Positions 37,973-48,172 of a stretch of DNA of 64,000 nucleotides are shown here, piece by piece (within the stretch, counting starts at the first letter, position 1; the number at the start of each line of letters is the position of its first letter). The stretch covers positions 79,997,225 through 80,061,224 of the forward strand of contig OZ026623.1 of NCBI GenBank assembly GCA_964020975.1, in the 5' to 3' direction. The position numbers were made by a program, and so were the translations under genes. The notes under the pieces were generated by a model. The model worked only from the letters and a program-made list of their open reading frames with translations, did not search any database and was not told the DNA's origin. Source of the stretch: Hermodice carunculata. Its lineage: Eukaryota; Annelida; Polychaeta; Eunicida; Amphinomidae.

Positions 37973-38123
37973 CCTAAAGTCTTTTTGCAGCATGCTTGCA
38001 TGACCAAAAATTGCTGCTTCAGCGCTTGTCAAACCAAAACTTTATGTTGGAACAATGCAATGTCTCCAGATCTCCAATTTAATGGGTATAACTTTCTTGT
38101 AATTTATTATTCAATCATTTTGC

Positions 38124-38126
<3 letters not shown>

Positions 38127-38155
<29 letters not shown>

Positions 38156-38181
38156 CATACATACATACATATATATATATA
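38127..38181. repeat. (AT)n and (CATA)n microsatellite
   Basis: Alternating AT run, several CATA units, then AT again. Confidence 0.95.
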
Positions 38182-39036
38182 TTGATTTATTTATTTCTGG
38201 CAGAAATACTGTCACAAACTTTTAGTTGGGTGATACTAGATGACATTGCTGTCAAGGACAATGCTGAAGACACCTGCTGCTTGCTGGTAATTTTCTCTGA
38301 GGAAAAGTGGCAAGGTGATATCCTTTACATTCCTCAAGGTTATCCCTATAGGATTCAAACAAAAAAAGTATGAAATCAGCCTCCAGTATAACTGTCCATC
38401 TACCTGGAGCTCAAAAGACATGACCCAGACAGCAACTGACTCTCCCACACCCTACTGTCTGAAAACTCTCAACTGGTACAAAAGGCCGGGTTAAGGGACA
38501 ACATAAATCAAACACTTTAATTCAAAGATCCACAGAAATTAACGCTTCATGTGTATACACTGGACAATAACCATGAAAATGAAGCCTTCACTTTCTCGCT
38601 GTGAACAAAAGAAGTGACGTTGTCAAGTCCAAAACTGACAGAGCCCAGTTTTGCCAGACTCAGAGGGGAGCCAGTGTGATGAAAAAGGGAAGGGAAACTT
38701 AGCTCTGGAATGTCCTGTCACAGTTTCTAGCAAGCAACTCTGATGTGAAATATCTGTGAAAACGTTTTGTCCTAGGCCCTGATTTTTGGGGCCACTGTTT
38801 ACATTCCATGAGCACCACACTTCTGTGAATATTAGCCAATAATGATTTCAATTCCATATGCATAATAAATTCATTAATTAACCATTGAACACCCAGGCCA
38901 AACAAAATGGCAACAGTATACCTTAGATAAATATAAGAACAAACCTTACATGTTGAATGCAATGCATAATGTACACATGGGTCTTACTTGATTTTTCCCA
39001 GCAGTATACAGAAAAGGACTGTTTCAGCATCAGATA

Positions 39037-39206
39037 CAGTGAAACCTCATCATAACGACACTCAACTATCTGACATATTCAATATAACACAAATTTTCAT
39101 GGGAAAAGGTTCATTTTCTTTGTTATTTGATTCATCAATCTGACATATTCAGTTATCTGACACTTTTTTAGGGAACAGACTGTGTCATTGTAATGTGTTT
39201 TCACTG
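39037..39206. mobile_element. MITE family 2 copy
   Basis: TA-CAGTGAAACCTCATCATAAC and GTCATTGTAATGTGTTTTCA-CTG-TA ends, with CTGACATATTCA words inside. 170 bp. Confidence 0.85.
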
Positions 39207-39522
39207 TACTAAATTCTGAGGTCTTGGATATAAGAATGTATAGTTTTTGCTTGGGAATGTGGGTTTTGATTGCACAATGAAACATCCACGTGCAGCAACA
39301 GCTTAATATTTACCTTTGTCATCCAGCATAAACTAAAAATTTTCACAACTCACATATTGTGAGACATCCACAATATGGAATTTCAACAACAAATTTCATG
39401 GACTTGTGCCTACAATTAACTTTACAAAGCCAAATAAGGTATGTCTAACACCTGTGGAGGTGTATCTCTAACCAGGATCAACAGAGGTGTGATGCAAGGG
39501 TGTACTCGAAAACAGGGAAATA

Positions 39523-39625
39523 AAAAGTTACAATAAAGAGACAACCAACTGATCAGAGGTGACGAGAGGAGGACCCCCCTCTTGTCACCTCTTATCAGTT
39601 GGTTGCCTCTTTATTTTACCTTTTT
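39523..39625. repeat. Inverted repeat, about 47-bp arms
   Basis: The arms read ATAAAGAGACAACCAACTGA and the reverse of TCAGTTGGTTGCCTCTTTAT, and continue through CAGAGGTGACGAGAGG. There are only a handful of mismatches and a spacer of about 8 bases (39570-39577). Confidence 0.85.
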
Positions 39626-40180
39626 ACAGTAAACTTGTGAAGATTTAGTCACTTGTCACAAAGATTATTTCACTTGACCTATGCAATAGGATCATAGGAA
39701 TTTTCATACCCTGCCTTCACCAAAGCCACCGACTGGGGTCCAGGGAAACCCTGTAACTGCGGATGGGCTCACAACCACCCCTGTATGCATAAAGGCTGCA
39801 CAATTTTCCTGCTGCACTGTGATCCACAGAACAGGAATGACTTGGTGAGCCAGTAATTTTACACTTAAAGCCTTGCAGAACAACGCCCCCAGTCACAACC
39901 TATAGCTGTCTGATGACCACTTGATATGTATGCGTCTTCCATGCACTAAGGAAATTTGTGTGCTAAAAGTCACACGGTTATCTGAGCTCAGGTGGTCAAG
40001 GTCACACAGGTCAAAGTTCAATGCCACTTTATGCACATATCAAAACCAGTGATGCATCTGATGGATGCTTTGTTGTCTGGTTACAAAATTTATACTGTGG
40101 TTGAATCTAATGTAGAGAGTTCTCTGTGTTATGCAATTGAACCCTGAACATCCAGGACTCTACAATTCTTTTATATGAAG

Positions 40181-40356
40181 TGGCCCTCAGGATTCATACT
40201 TCTGGGACCTTACTAGCTCCCAGTCCCAACTTGCTTGCCCATCTCAGCAAATCCTATTTAGAAAATCCAAATTACGGTCAAAACCAGGGCCAGTGCTTTG
40301 AGATTTCAACTTGTCCTGATTCAAATTTGACTTGCCCTGGACTAGTGGACATGCAA
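40181..40356. repeat. Dispersed repeat, second copy
   Basis: Same order of words as 30464-30655, including ACTTCTGGGACCTTAC and CAACTTGCTTGCCC. Confidence 0.6.
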
Positions 40357-40497
40357 ACTGAGTTCTAACATCACTTTACCATTTTCGAATTGTTTTAACA
40401 CCTTCCTGCTGAAATCACTCGAAAGCATCCAGAATGTAAACTGAAAGCATTTTTGCTGAGATTTGTATGCAAGATCATTCATAATAACACACCCCAG

Positions 40498-40565
40498 GTC
40501 AACAGCTTTCCTTGGCATGGGTTTGATGCATTGCGTCCAGCCCATGCCAAGCAAAGCTTTTGACT
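40498..40565. mobile_element. Palindromic hairpin element, well-preserved core
   Basis: GTCAACAGCTTTCCTTGGCA-TGGG (40498-40521) is inverted at 40541-40565 with two or three mismatches around a 19-base loop. Confidence 0.65.
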
Positions 40566-41424
40566 CGCGTCGTATTCTGACCAGTAATGGTTTGACAAAC
40601 ACATTTTCTCTCTCTGCTACCTGCACTCTCAAATTGTCACTGTGAATGGCATGTAGTTTTCTGCATTCTAGCCATTTTACTTTGGCCCATTATCTGATCA
40701 ACAGGTAACATCTAATCAATTTTGACTGGTTCATCAAAGATACCACATGCAGTTGAATGTCATGTGTACGTGCGCTTAGGTCATGCTGAACTGCCTTTTG
40801 TGCCAAAAGAATCTAACCCCCCAAAAAGAGGACATTTTGATTCTGCAAAACCCATTTCAACATCTACAGCAAATAAATTAAACAATTCACGTTGTCAAGC
40901 TCCAGGGGCCCAGGTCTCACTTCATAGCAGACTGACCAGTGTTTGACCTGGTGACCCCTGATTACAATCTTACAGACTACAATAATGTAGGATCGCTCTA
41001 TTAACCTTCAACTTTAAGGCTTTGCATAATAACCTGGCTCTGTCCATGTAGGCCCAAGAGACTTCACATTTTAAATACCATTGTACATACAATTTGGCTG
41101 AAGCCAAGCCTCCAGCAGCATTGAGATCTTCAGCCAATATTGATTACATGACTGACATAAACATGAGCAAGATTCTACATATATTTCAATTTTGTTTAAA
41201 TAATCTAGGGCGAAAAGGAACAGATTTGCTATTGAAAGGTTTTCTCACAGCACTTTTGGTGGCCAGCTAATTTTATCACTGATCCTACTGGACAGCTTCA
41301 GAGAAAAGACTGTTGCAGGGTCTGCTCACCCCTGCCTACAATTTGGGATTGGATTTCAGCAACTCAAGTCCATTTTTCAAGCGTATACCCTGAAGATTCT
41401 CATGCCCCTCCATGAATATAACTA

Positions 41425-41587
41425 CAAGGAAACCTCATTGGGCCTATAATGACACTCAGGTGTCCATCTGACATATTCACTCCAGAATGTGAAGTTTCTA
41501 GGGCTGCAAAGTCAGACCCTTCGCTGTTTGACCTATCTATCTGACATAATTAGATCTGGCACACTTTGCTGGGAACAGGTTTCACTG
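41425..41587. mobile_element. MITE family 2 copy, diverged
   Basis: Left CAAGGAAACCTCATTGGGCC, right GGAACAGGTTTCACTG-TA, with ATCTGACATATTCAC inside. Confidence 0.65.
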
Positions 41588-41726
41588 TACAATTTTTTTT
41601 TTTTAAATCAAGAATGCTAATTTTCCACCATTTTGTCTGCAAATTACCTCAAAGATGACAGGGTTGGTGGGGACTGCCTGCTAAACAACCAGCTACTTAA
41701 CATCTTAACCTCCTTATTTACAAATG

Positions 41727-41815
41727 AATCAACAGCTATTATTGGCATAGATTAGGAACTGAGCACCTAACGTATGGTGGCCAACCTCTGGCAAGGAAAG
41801 CTGTTGACCCAGGGT
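41727..41815. mobile_element. Palindromic hairpin element
   Basis: Arms ATCAACAGCTATTATTGGCA and GGCAAGGAAAGCTGTTGACC; TTAACC lies about 20 bases before the left arm. Confidence 0.5.
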
Positions 41816-41831
41816 AAGTCTTAAGTATCAT

Positions 41832-42007
41832 CAGTGTACGAAATAAGGCCTTTTTACTTGTCCGAGACAAGTGAAAAATGTGACGGACAAGTCAAGTTGC
41901 TACTGCACTTGTCCAACATTAACAAGCATTTGAATTAGAACAGGACTCATTTTACCAAAAGTGTCTGTCTGCGGACAAGTGAAAATGTTTCCTTATTTCT
42001 AACACTG
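41832..42007. mobile_element. hAT-like MITE with 5-bp target duplication
   Basis: Ends CAGTGTACGAAATAAGG and CCTTATTTCTAACACTG, flanked by ATCAT on both sides. The interior repeats GGACAAGTGAAAA and ACTTGTCC words. 176 bp. Confidence 0.85.
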
Positions 42008-43553
42008 ATCATGGTAAGTCTCACCTACAATTCTCATTGAAACTGTTTTTAATTAGTTTGAAGCTATGTCACAAAAAAAAAAAAAAATGGACCAGATGAT
42101 ATTAGACCACCCAGTTATTGGCCAGTTTGAGGCAGGGGGGTTAATTCATTATTGTCTATTACCCTTAATACCAGGAAAGTGAAATATAAACAAACACAGA
42201 GGCTTTCTGATGAACTCTCCATTTCCAAAGGAGACAGGTTACTAGTAATGATGACACAGTGATCAGTAAGCATGCATTATGAACTGGTGTTCAAACTGAC
42301 TATGCAAATAAATACGCTGGGTCTCTTGGCAGTGCAGCCACCCGAAATGTACTGGACAGGTGCCAAGGTTATGCATGTATTCTCACCCGCAGCTTTCACT
42401 TATTACACTCAAGATGAAAGCCTACATATAAACTGTTGATTGTTTCTTACAGAGTGCATTAGAACAGGGGCTGATATGTAAACTATCATTACAGCGTGTC
42501 CAAACATTTGCCGGAGAGAGACTGTCCAAGTGGGGTACAATCCGGGGGAGTCGCCCTGAGCGACAATATTATGTGCCTGTTGTGTGTACATGGTCACATC
42601 AACGCCAATATGTCTGACTGCCACACAATTACTTTGCACCATTTTCCAAGTGACCTCAACATACAGTTTCCATTTGCACATGATGTAAGGTTGGCCGGGT
42701 GCGCCATCCCAGGCCCTCCTGCACACAACCCTCTCAGAGCTGTCTGTCTCAAACACCTGCCCTAACATACAACCTGGCTGAAATGCTGCCAAACTTTGTT
42801 AAGAGGCTGGGTCAGGCGGTAGCACACTCTGACATTTAAGGTCTATATACTGTGTATTTTGGAGCTCTGGCATTCTTATGTGGAACTCATACTGTGTCAT
42901 ATTTCTAGAAGAACAAGATTTAGATTGGGAAGCGCAGATCACACAGTCATGTTCTGTGTATTGTTTCTCAATCTTTCAATCAGCCAAGTTGTATTGAATA
43001 CATGTATCATGCATACCTTTCTAAATTGTGTCTAAATTTATAAACATGGCACTATCACATTCACCAAACACACCCTGCCGTTGGGAGAATTTTTTTGTGT
43101 ATTATCTGTCTATTATTGAGACTTCCATTAACAGAAAACAACAGAGCCTGCCTGACCTAAAATTCAATTTATTTCATAATAAATTGCCTCCCAAAGAGAC
43201 TAAGCTCTGCCTTTCTTTTAAGACTCTTGTCTAATCTGTACTGACAACAGAGCCTCCAAGCCTCACACCTTGGCAGGAGATCTACCATTTTCCATACTTT
43301 CTAACGAGGTCTTCTGCTTTTTATAAAATGTCTCCCACCTTTTGTAAAATTAAAAATAAAAAAGTAACATTATTCCATCAATGGCTGTAAAGTTGTGCTG
43401 TTTTGCAGTGTTGTACTATACATGTGTGGAACATGTCTATGATGGTGCCTATAGTGGTTCAAAGTGAACCACACACACACATTGCAGCTACACGGTACTC
43501 TTGAAAGGTAGATGATCTCTGACGAGAGGTAGATTAACACTTTCCCCCTTGAA

Positions 43554-43630
43554 TTAAGACTGAGTCAACAGTATTCTTTGGCATTGATTGAGCACTAAGT
43601 GCCCGACCCATGCCAAGGAAAGCTGTTGAC
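43554..43630. mobile_element. Palindromic hairpin element
   Basis: TTAAGACTGAGTCAACAG at the left, CATGCCAAGGAAAGCTGTTG at the right, with GCACTAAGTGC in the loop. TTAACACTTTCCCCCTT precedes it. Confidence 0.6.
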
Positions 43631-43742
43631 CTGCGGCATACATGTGCTCTTGATATGTCTCATTTACATTTCTCAGTCAAATTGTTTTTCGTAACTGTTG
43701 AATAACACTGAAGCAGACGACATTTGACCACCAACCAGTTTT

Positions 43743-43803
43743 GTACTTCCCATGTTTACCCTTTCCCCCCAGTAAAGGGGGAAAGGGTAAACATGGGAAG
43801 TAC
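43743..43803. repeat. Perfect palindrome, 27-bp arms, 7-base loop
   Basis: GTACTTCCCATGTTTACCCT continues to CCCCC, then loop CAGTAAA, then the exact inverse to GTAC. No mismatches in 27 pairs, so it is recent or maintained. Confidence 0.95.
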
Positions 43804-43957
43804 ACAGGACTTTGGAATCTGTAAAGTGGTCTATCATGAGAGGTTGGTCTCTTACAGAAGGTGTCTCCTATGACAGGCCCTATAATGCATGAACAAAGCC
43901 TGATTCCTCATGACTTTGGTGCCTTCTACAACATGGGCACAAGATGCACCTGCAAAC

Positions 43958-44045
43958 AACTCTTGCTGTTTCTTATTATCCTTTTCCCTGGGGTGATTTT
44001 ATGATCCCAAAGCATGCTGGGAAGAGCTGTTGACTCAGTCTCCAA
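43958..44045. mobile_element. Hairpin element, right arm clear
   Basis: GCATGCTGGGAAGAGCTGTTG-ACTCAGTC matches the right arm of the TTAA hairpin family. The left arm is eroded. Confidence 0.45.
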
Positions 44046-45973
44046 GGTAGGACTGAGCACATTTTTACACACATGCAGCTGCTGGAAATATAAACATTCC
44101 TCCTTACATAACAGACAGTCTTGCATAAGTGTGCGTCTATCTACCAGTCTTTTATCATCCAGTTATTATCATTTGATAGCATCAATGCATGGGGCATTCT
44201 GTATTAATTACCGACTGGACTCAAACATGCACATACTATATTTGATGCATTATATGTATCTTGGACAGCCAAATGAACAACTGTCTTTGGTAACTCCCCA
44301 GAGCTCAGCATGTTGCACTCAAACCCTGCCAAAAAAAGTTGACAAAAAGTTGTAGCCACGTGAGGCTAATTTTATTCCTTCGAACCAGGAAAGAGCTGGT
44401 GTAACTATCACGCTTCTGGTCATGGTCAGAGATCAAGTCCTGAGGCCAGTGATGTGTACTCAACACAGGAATGGTGACTGCGAATAAAGAACTGCATAGT
44501 GTGGAAGATTTTCATTATGATAACACAAATAACTTATGAAATCGCCACTTTTTTTAAAGTGCGCCATATGTTCCAAATGTTCCACTATGCAAAATGTAAA
44601 TTATCACAAGAAGCAATCGCTATCAAAATTGCACAGGATGACGAATACGTCCATTCAACTACATGTTACCTTCATAGGACACATGTGTGCCAAAGATGAC
44701 AAGCATAGCTCGAGGGCATTACACACATCAGCAATCTCACCACTCTCTCTGACCAATGATAAGACTGTACAGACATAGACTGTCAAGAATCAACCAAATA
44801 CACCCAGGTATAAAATGAGTATTAAATTAAACCTCAAGTTCTACACGCATTAGCAACCACACAAAATCAGCCAATTCATATGCATCTATGACAACAGGGA
44901 TCCGCTGACCAAACATGACACAAGTCATCGAGAATACAACTTTGTAATCAATAAACATAATATATGTCGATAATATTCAATTTTACAGAATATCTGACAA
45001 TGACGCAAGGTAGCAGTAAGTAATATTGAAATGCCACACACACACAGATACATACATATATACAGCATCACAGTTCACTGCAAATTCTGTTGTGGAAAGA
45101 CAACTGGTGACCAGCTCTGTCAAAATGCCCCTAGAAATATGGAGTGGAGTACAATATTGCTCATCCTACAACGCAAGGCATGTAGACCTGTCTGACAATG
45201 AATCTGCAAGTATTCCTGAAAAGTTGGATTCTTTTTCTGATAAAAGAGGTCTTCAGACTGATAGAAAATTTATACTGCATCTACATGATCTAGGCAACAT
45301 AAATTTTCCTTTTAAAGTTGTCAGTCATCTAACTGACCAGTCATTTTTGGTCCAACTCTTTAAAATTAAATGACATGAAAAAAGGACAAGCTCAGAGCAA
45401 CCAACCTTTTAAAGAGTGATGAAACAGTGACTATCTTTTTAACCAACCATAGGTATTCCCCACATACATTTCTGTTAGGTCTTCCTCTGTCATACCAATT
45501 TAAAAAAAAAAAAAAAATGAAATGCCCAACAAGCTGAAAACCCTGTTCTTGCATACTGAACCACATGTCTATGGAAGAATTCCCCAAGTAAAAGCAAGAG
45601 TTTTTAGTTCATCAATCTGGTTTTCATTGAAGTGCATAATCACTCCCTTTTAAGCTGAAAATACATATATTACTTTATGGGTTTTTTTGCTATTTTTTTT
45701 TCTCTGATGCAGTCTTTGTCGAGTCAAATGATGTTCAGCAATTGTAGAAGGCCCACCATACTCAATGCAGTACTAGACTGAGCCTCTTCGTTAGATTATG
45801 TGACCAATTTACCATCACTGTTTCTGCATGGAGTTTCTTGAAAGAAACAAAACAATGTGACATGTTGCTTGTAATCATGGTGATCATGCTTGCCATCACA
45901 TATGCTGCACATTATGCTGTAAAATTCCAGCACCATTTGTTTAATTTTTTCACAAACAAAGTTGTGTTTCCAT

Positions 45974-46264
45974 CAGTGTTTCCATTGACACCCAAATTGG
46001 GGTACATTACCGTTTTAAAACCTGAAATCTATACCTTCTGAAAAAATTCTGAAGCAAAATCAGGGGCCAGAATTTCACAAAATTTTGCAAGAATCTATTT
46101 GGATTTTTGCCAATTAGTTTTCTTTTTAAACAAAGACAAGTTTAGGAGAATCTTTACGAGATTGGATTCTCGCCAAAATTCTGGCCCTGGAAATGTGAAC
46201 ATCTTGTTTATAAATCTTCATGTAAAACTGATGAAAATCTTGTCAAAAATTAAAGGAAACACTG
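45974..46264. mobile_element. hAT-like MITE, longer member of the CAGTGTTTCC family
   Basis: Start CAGTGTTTCCATTGACACCC, end ATTAAAGGAAACACTG. TCCAT flanks it on both sides, with one extra base on the right. The opening AAATTGGGGTACATTACC matches the copies at 7.7, 8.3 and 28.1 kb. 291 bp. Confidence 0.75.
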
Positions 46265-46882
46265 CTCCATGCGAAGGGCACATACACAAAACTGTCCTTC
46301 TGTGCAGATTGTGTATTGAGCTGAAAGTACATGCATAAGTGCACGGTGGCATGTTTTACTCAACCCACTTCAATTTTTTACCAAGTCAATGCTACCCAGA
46401 CATTGCTGCCCATGATCATCAAGAATGTTCTTTCAAAATTGAGTGGGGTTTTTTTCTTTTTTTTTTAAATCAAATATCTGCACAACAATCTCTACCTCTT
46501 TAATCTGAGAAAACGAAAAAAAAAAAAAAAAAAACTTGCAGATCACTGAACCACTGGAAAATTAAGGAATCAAACTCAATTACTGAAGGAAATATATGCG
46601 TAAGGTCACCCATTTGTTGTACATCATGCAATTACGGGGAAACATACAACCCTAAGCACCTTTTTCCCATGCATGTATATATAGGCATCTTCAGTTGTGT
46701 GGAGTTGCATACACAGAACTGTTGATCTCTTTTGACTACAGTGATATAGTGTTGACAACACTCCAAAATAATAATCTTTGAGTTTTGCTGATTATTCAGC
46801 GCTTGCAGCAATTTTACCGGGAGTGTACCAGTAGGGCTACAAAGTCCATGCTTCACCTGACGAACTTTAACTTTTACGGGAG

Positions 46883-46892
46883 CCTTACCTTT
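46883..46892 (-). other. EXT1: Splice donor of EXT1 exon 1
   Basis: On the minus strand the exon ends AAAAG and the intron begins GTAAGG, a strong U2-type donor. Cutting there leaves two bases of the next codon (AG), which is phase 2. Without splicing the frame meets a stop two bases into the intron. The last exon residues (RCDRDEAEF) correspond to the end of human EXT1 exon 1 (RCDRDNTEY). Confidence 0.93.
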
Positions 46893-47784
46893 TGAACTCT
46901 GCTTCATCCCTGTCACATCGATCGTCTGCTAGCCCCTTCCAATTATTGCCATGTTTACAAGTAGTAAGTAGAATGATATCCTTCCCATTATGTATATGGT
47001 ACAATGAATTCCTCGTTTCAGACCCTATTCCTGTGAGGTATCGCTTCCCTTTGAACACAAGTATGTATTTCCTAAGAGGAGGCACGTTATTTGTTTGTAA
47101 GGACCCCTTTTCTCCACCCCTCTTAGGGTGTTCTTTGTGAAAAAGGGGTAGAGCTATATCAAACCCAGGCCTAAAATTTGCCTGGGATATACTTGCTTTG
47201 GCTAAAATAGCTTTTCCTATATCAAAATACAGTGTTTCCCTATAGTCAGGCCATGTACCGGAGTACAAGTTGAAAACTACATGGTTCTGTCCGTCTCTCC
47301 AATAGGAAAGGCGATCCAACTGACTCTGAACATTTTTGACAAAATCTGGACTATGAGGGTCTCTATCTAGAGTGTCTATGGCCAGTATAAATATACAGGC
47401 CTGTGATGGATCGTCCGTGTAATACCTAGACCCCTCCAGTGCCGTCCTAATGTCCTGGTATTTACTGGAGATTTTGTCTGTCTGGGGGTAGACGTAAACT
47501 TTGAATCCATCCTTACACCGACTGTAATCAAAGCAGGTTTCCATGCGGCATTTGTGAAATTTGCTAAGTTTTGGAGGCGCTTCACGCCTCTGACTCGCCG
47601 ATATATGCAAGTCCTGTTCATATTTGGCGTCATCTTGGTCCATGTAGGACCGCGACTGAAAAGTTCGACGTTTTGGCCCAGTTGATGTCTCGCCATTTTG
47701 ACCAGTGTATATTCCCACATAATAACATAGCAGCAAGAAAACTCCGCATACGGCCGCTGTGATCAACCGCTTTTTGAGCTGCAT
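46889..47784 (-). CDS. EXT1: Exostosin-1, first coding exon (N-terminal 298 codons plus 2 nt)
   Basis: EXT1 is a Golgi type II membrane glycosyltransferase that, with EXT2, polymerises the GlcA/GlcNAc backbone of heparan sulfate. The visible part has a short cytosolic tail (MQLKKR), a hydrophobic anchor at about residues 7-28, a stem to about 77, then the start of the exostosin (GT47) domain: KCRMETCFD (79-86), GFKVYVYP (93-100), EGSRYYTDDPSQAC (117-130), FNLYSGTWPDY (171-181), FDIGKAILAKASIS (187-200), YILVFKGKRYLTGIGS (240-255) and LLTTCKHG (272-279). This follows human EXT1 exon 1 almost block for block and is much closer to EXT1 than EXT2. An in-frame TAG directly precedes the ATG, which fixes the start. 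The reading frame closes just past a consensus donor in phase 2, as I recall for human EXT1 exon 1. The stem is about 20 residues shorter than human. The C-terminal GT64 domain and remaining exons lie outside the window. Confidence 0.96.
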
Positions 47785-47910
47785 CTACTTGACGTCTTCA
47801 TCTACACCATGTGGGTGCTCTCAGCTTCTATACACACCTGCATACAACAAGATCCACGACCTTCTATGGAGCACATATCACCCCACTTTCTCCATGTCCG
47901 CCATTTTGAC
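47785..47910 (-). promoter_or_regulatory. EXT1: Probable EXT1 5' leader with three short uORFs
   Basis: Upstream of the EXT1 ATG the minus strand holds ATG GTG TAG at 47802-47810. Directly after it is a 12-codon frame at 47763-47801 (MKTSSRCSSKSG) that overlaps the EXT1 start out of frame. Further up, at 47878-47904, is an 8-codon frame (MADMEKVG) whose ATG has A at -3 and G at +4. The EXT1 ATG itself has T at -3. Whether the leader contains all three depends on the unknown transcription start. Confidence 0.5.
47898..47910 (-). promoter_or_regulatory. YY1 / TISU-like element
   Basis: The minus strand reads CAAAATGGCGGA here. It matches the YY1 core AANATGGCGGC and differs from the TISU consensus SAASATGGCGGC at two positions. 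Such words usually sit just downstream of a transcription start. This one also contains the start codon of the 8-codon uORF. Confidence 0.5.
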
Positions 47911-48094
47911 TCGCTCGTCCATGTGGTGTGGCGGAGAGTTTCAAGATGCCCAAACCGATCTGTCAAAAATTTCTCAGAAAATCCGCGATATACAGGAAGA
48001 AATATATTATCATTTTGTTTCTATTCTATTTATCGATAGAATAATTGATTCTTCACCAGAAGAGCTCATTTAAGTGCGAAATGTTGCCATGCTT

Positions 48095-48172
48095 ATAAAA
48101 CCGGAAGCGACCTTGCTAAAATGGGAATCCTGAAACTGACTGTTTTCTACTTCCAGTGACGTCACAACCAAT
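48095..48172. promoter_or_regulatory. Putative EXT1 promoter core: ETS, CRE and CCAAT words
   Basis: Within about 75 bp are an ETS/GABP-type ACCGGAAGCG (48100-48109), a full palindromic CRE TGACGTCA (48157-48164) and a CCAAT word (48168-48172). They lie about 320-390 bp upstream of the EXT1 ATG, before the YY1-like word. The cluster is typical of housekeeping and sometimes bidirectional promoters. No gene start was recognised on the plus side. Confidence 0.5.

Larger units (their letters stand above)
1..46888 (-). other. EXT1: EXT1 intron 1 (partial; at least 46.9 kb)
   Basis: The sequence between the exon 1 donor and the left edge is on the transcribed, downstream side of EXT1. No open frame in it resembles the later EXT1 exons or another host gene; the frames present are short and low in complexity. 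Content: MITEs, nested DNA elements, tandem repeats and microsatellites (listed separately), with AT-rich unassigned sequence between them. A large first intron agrees with human EXT1, whose intron 1 makes up most of the gene. A short exon 2 of roughly 94 bp could be missed by eye, so the intron is a strong inference rather than proven along its whole length. Confidence 0.8.

Noticed and set aside
47759-48073. 104-codon plus-strand frame opposite the EXT1 start
   Set aside because: It overlaps the EXT1 leader on the other strand, has no recognisable domain, and looks like a chance frame.
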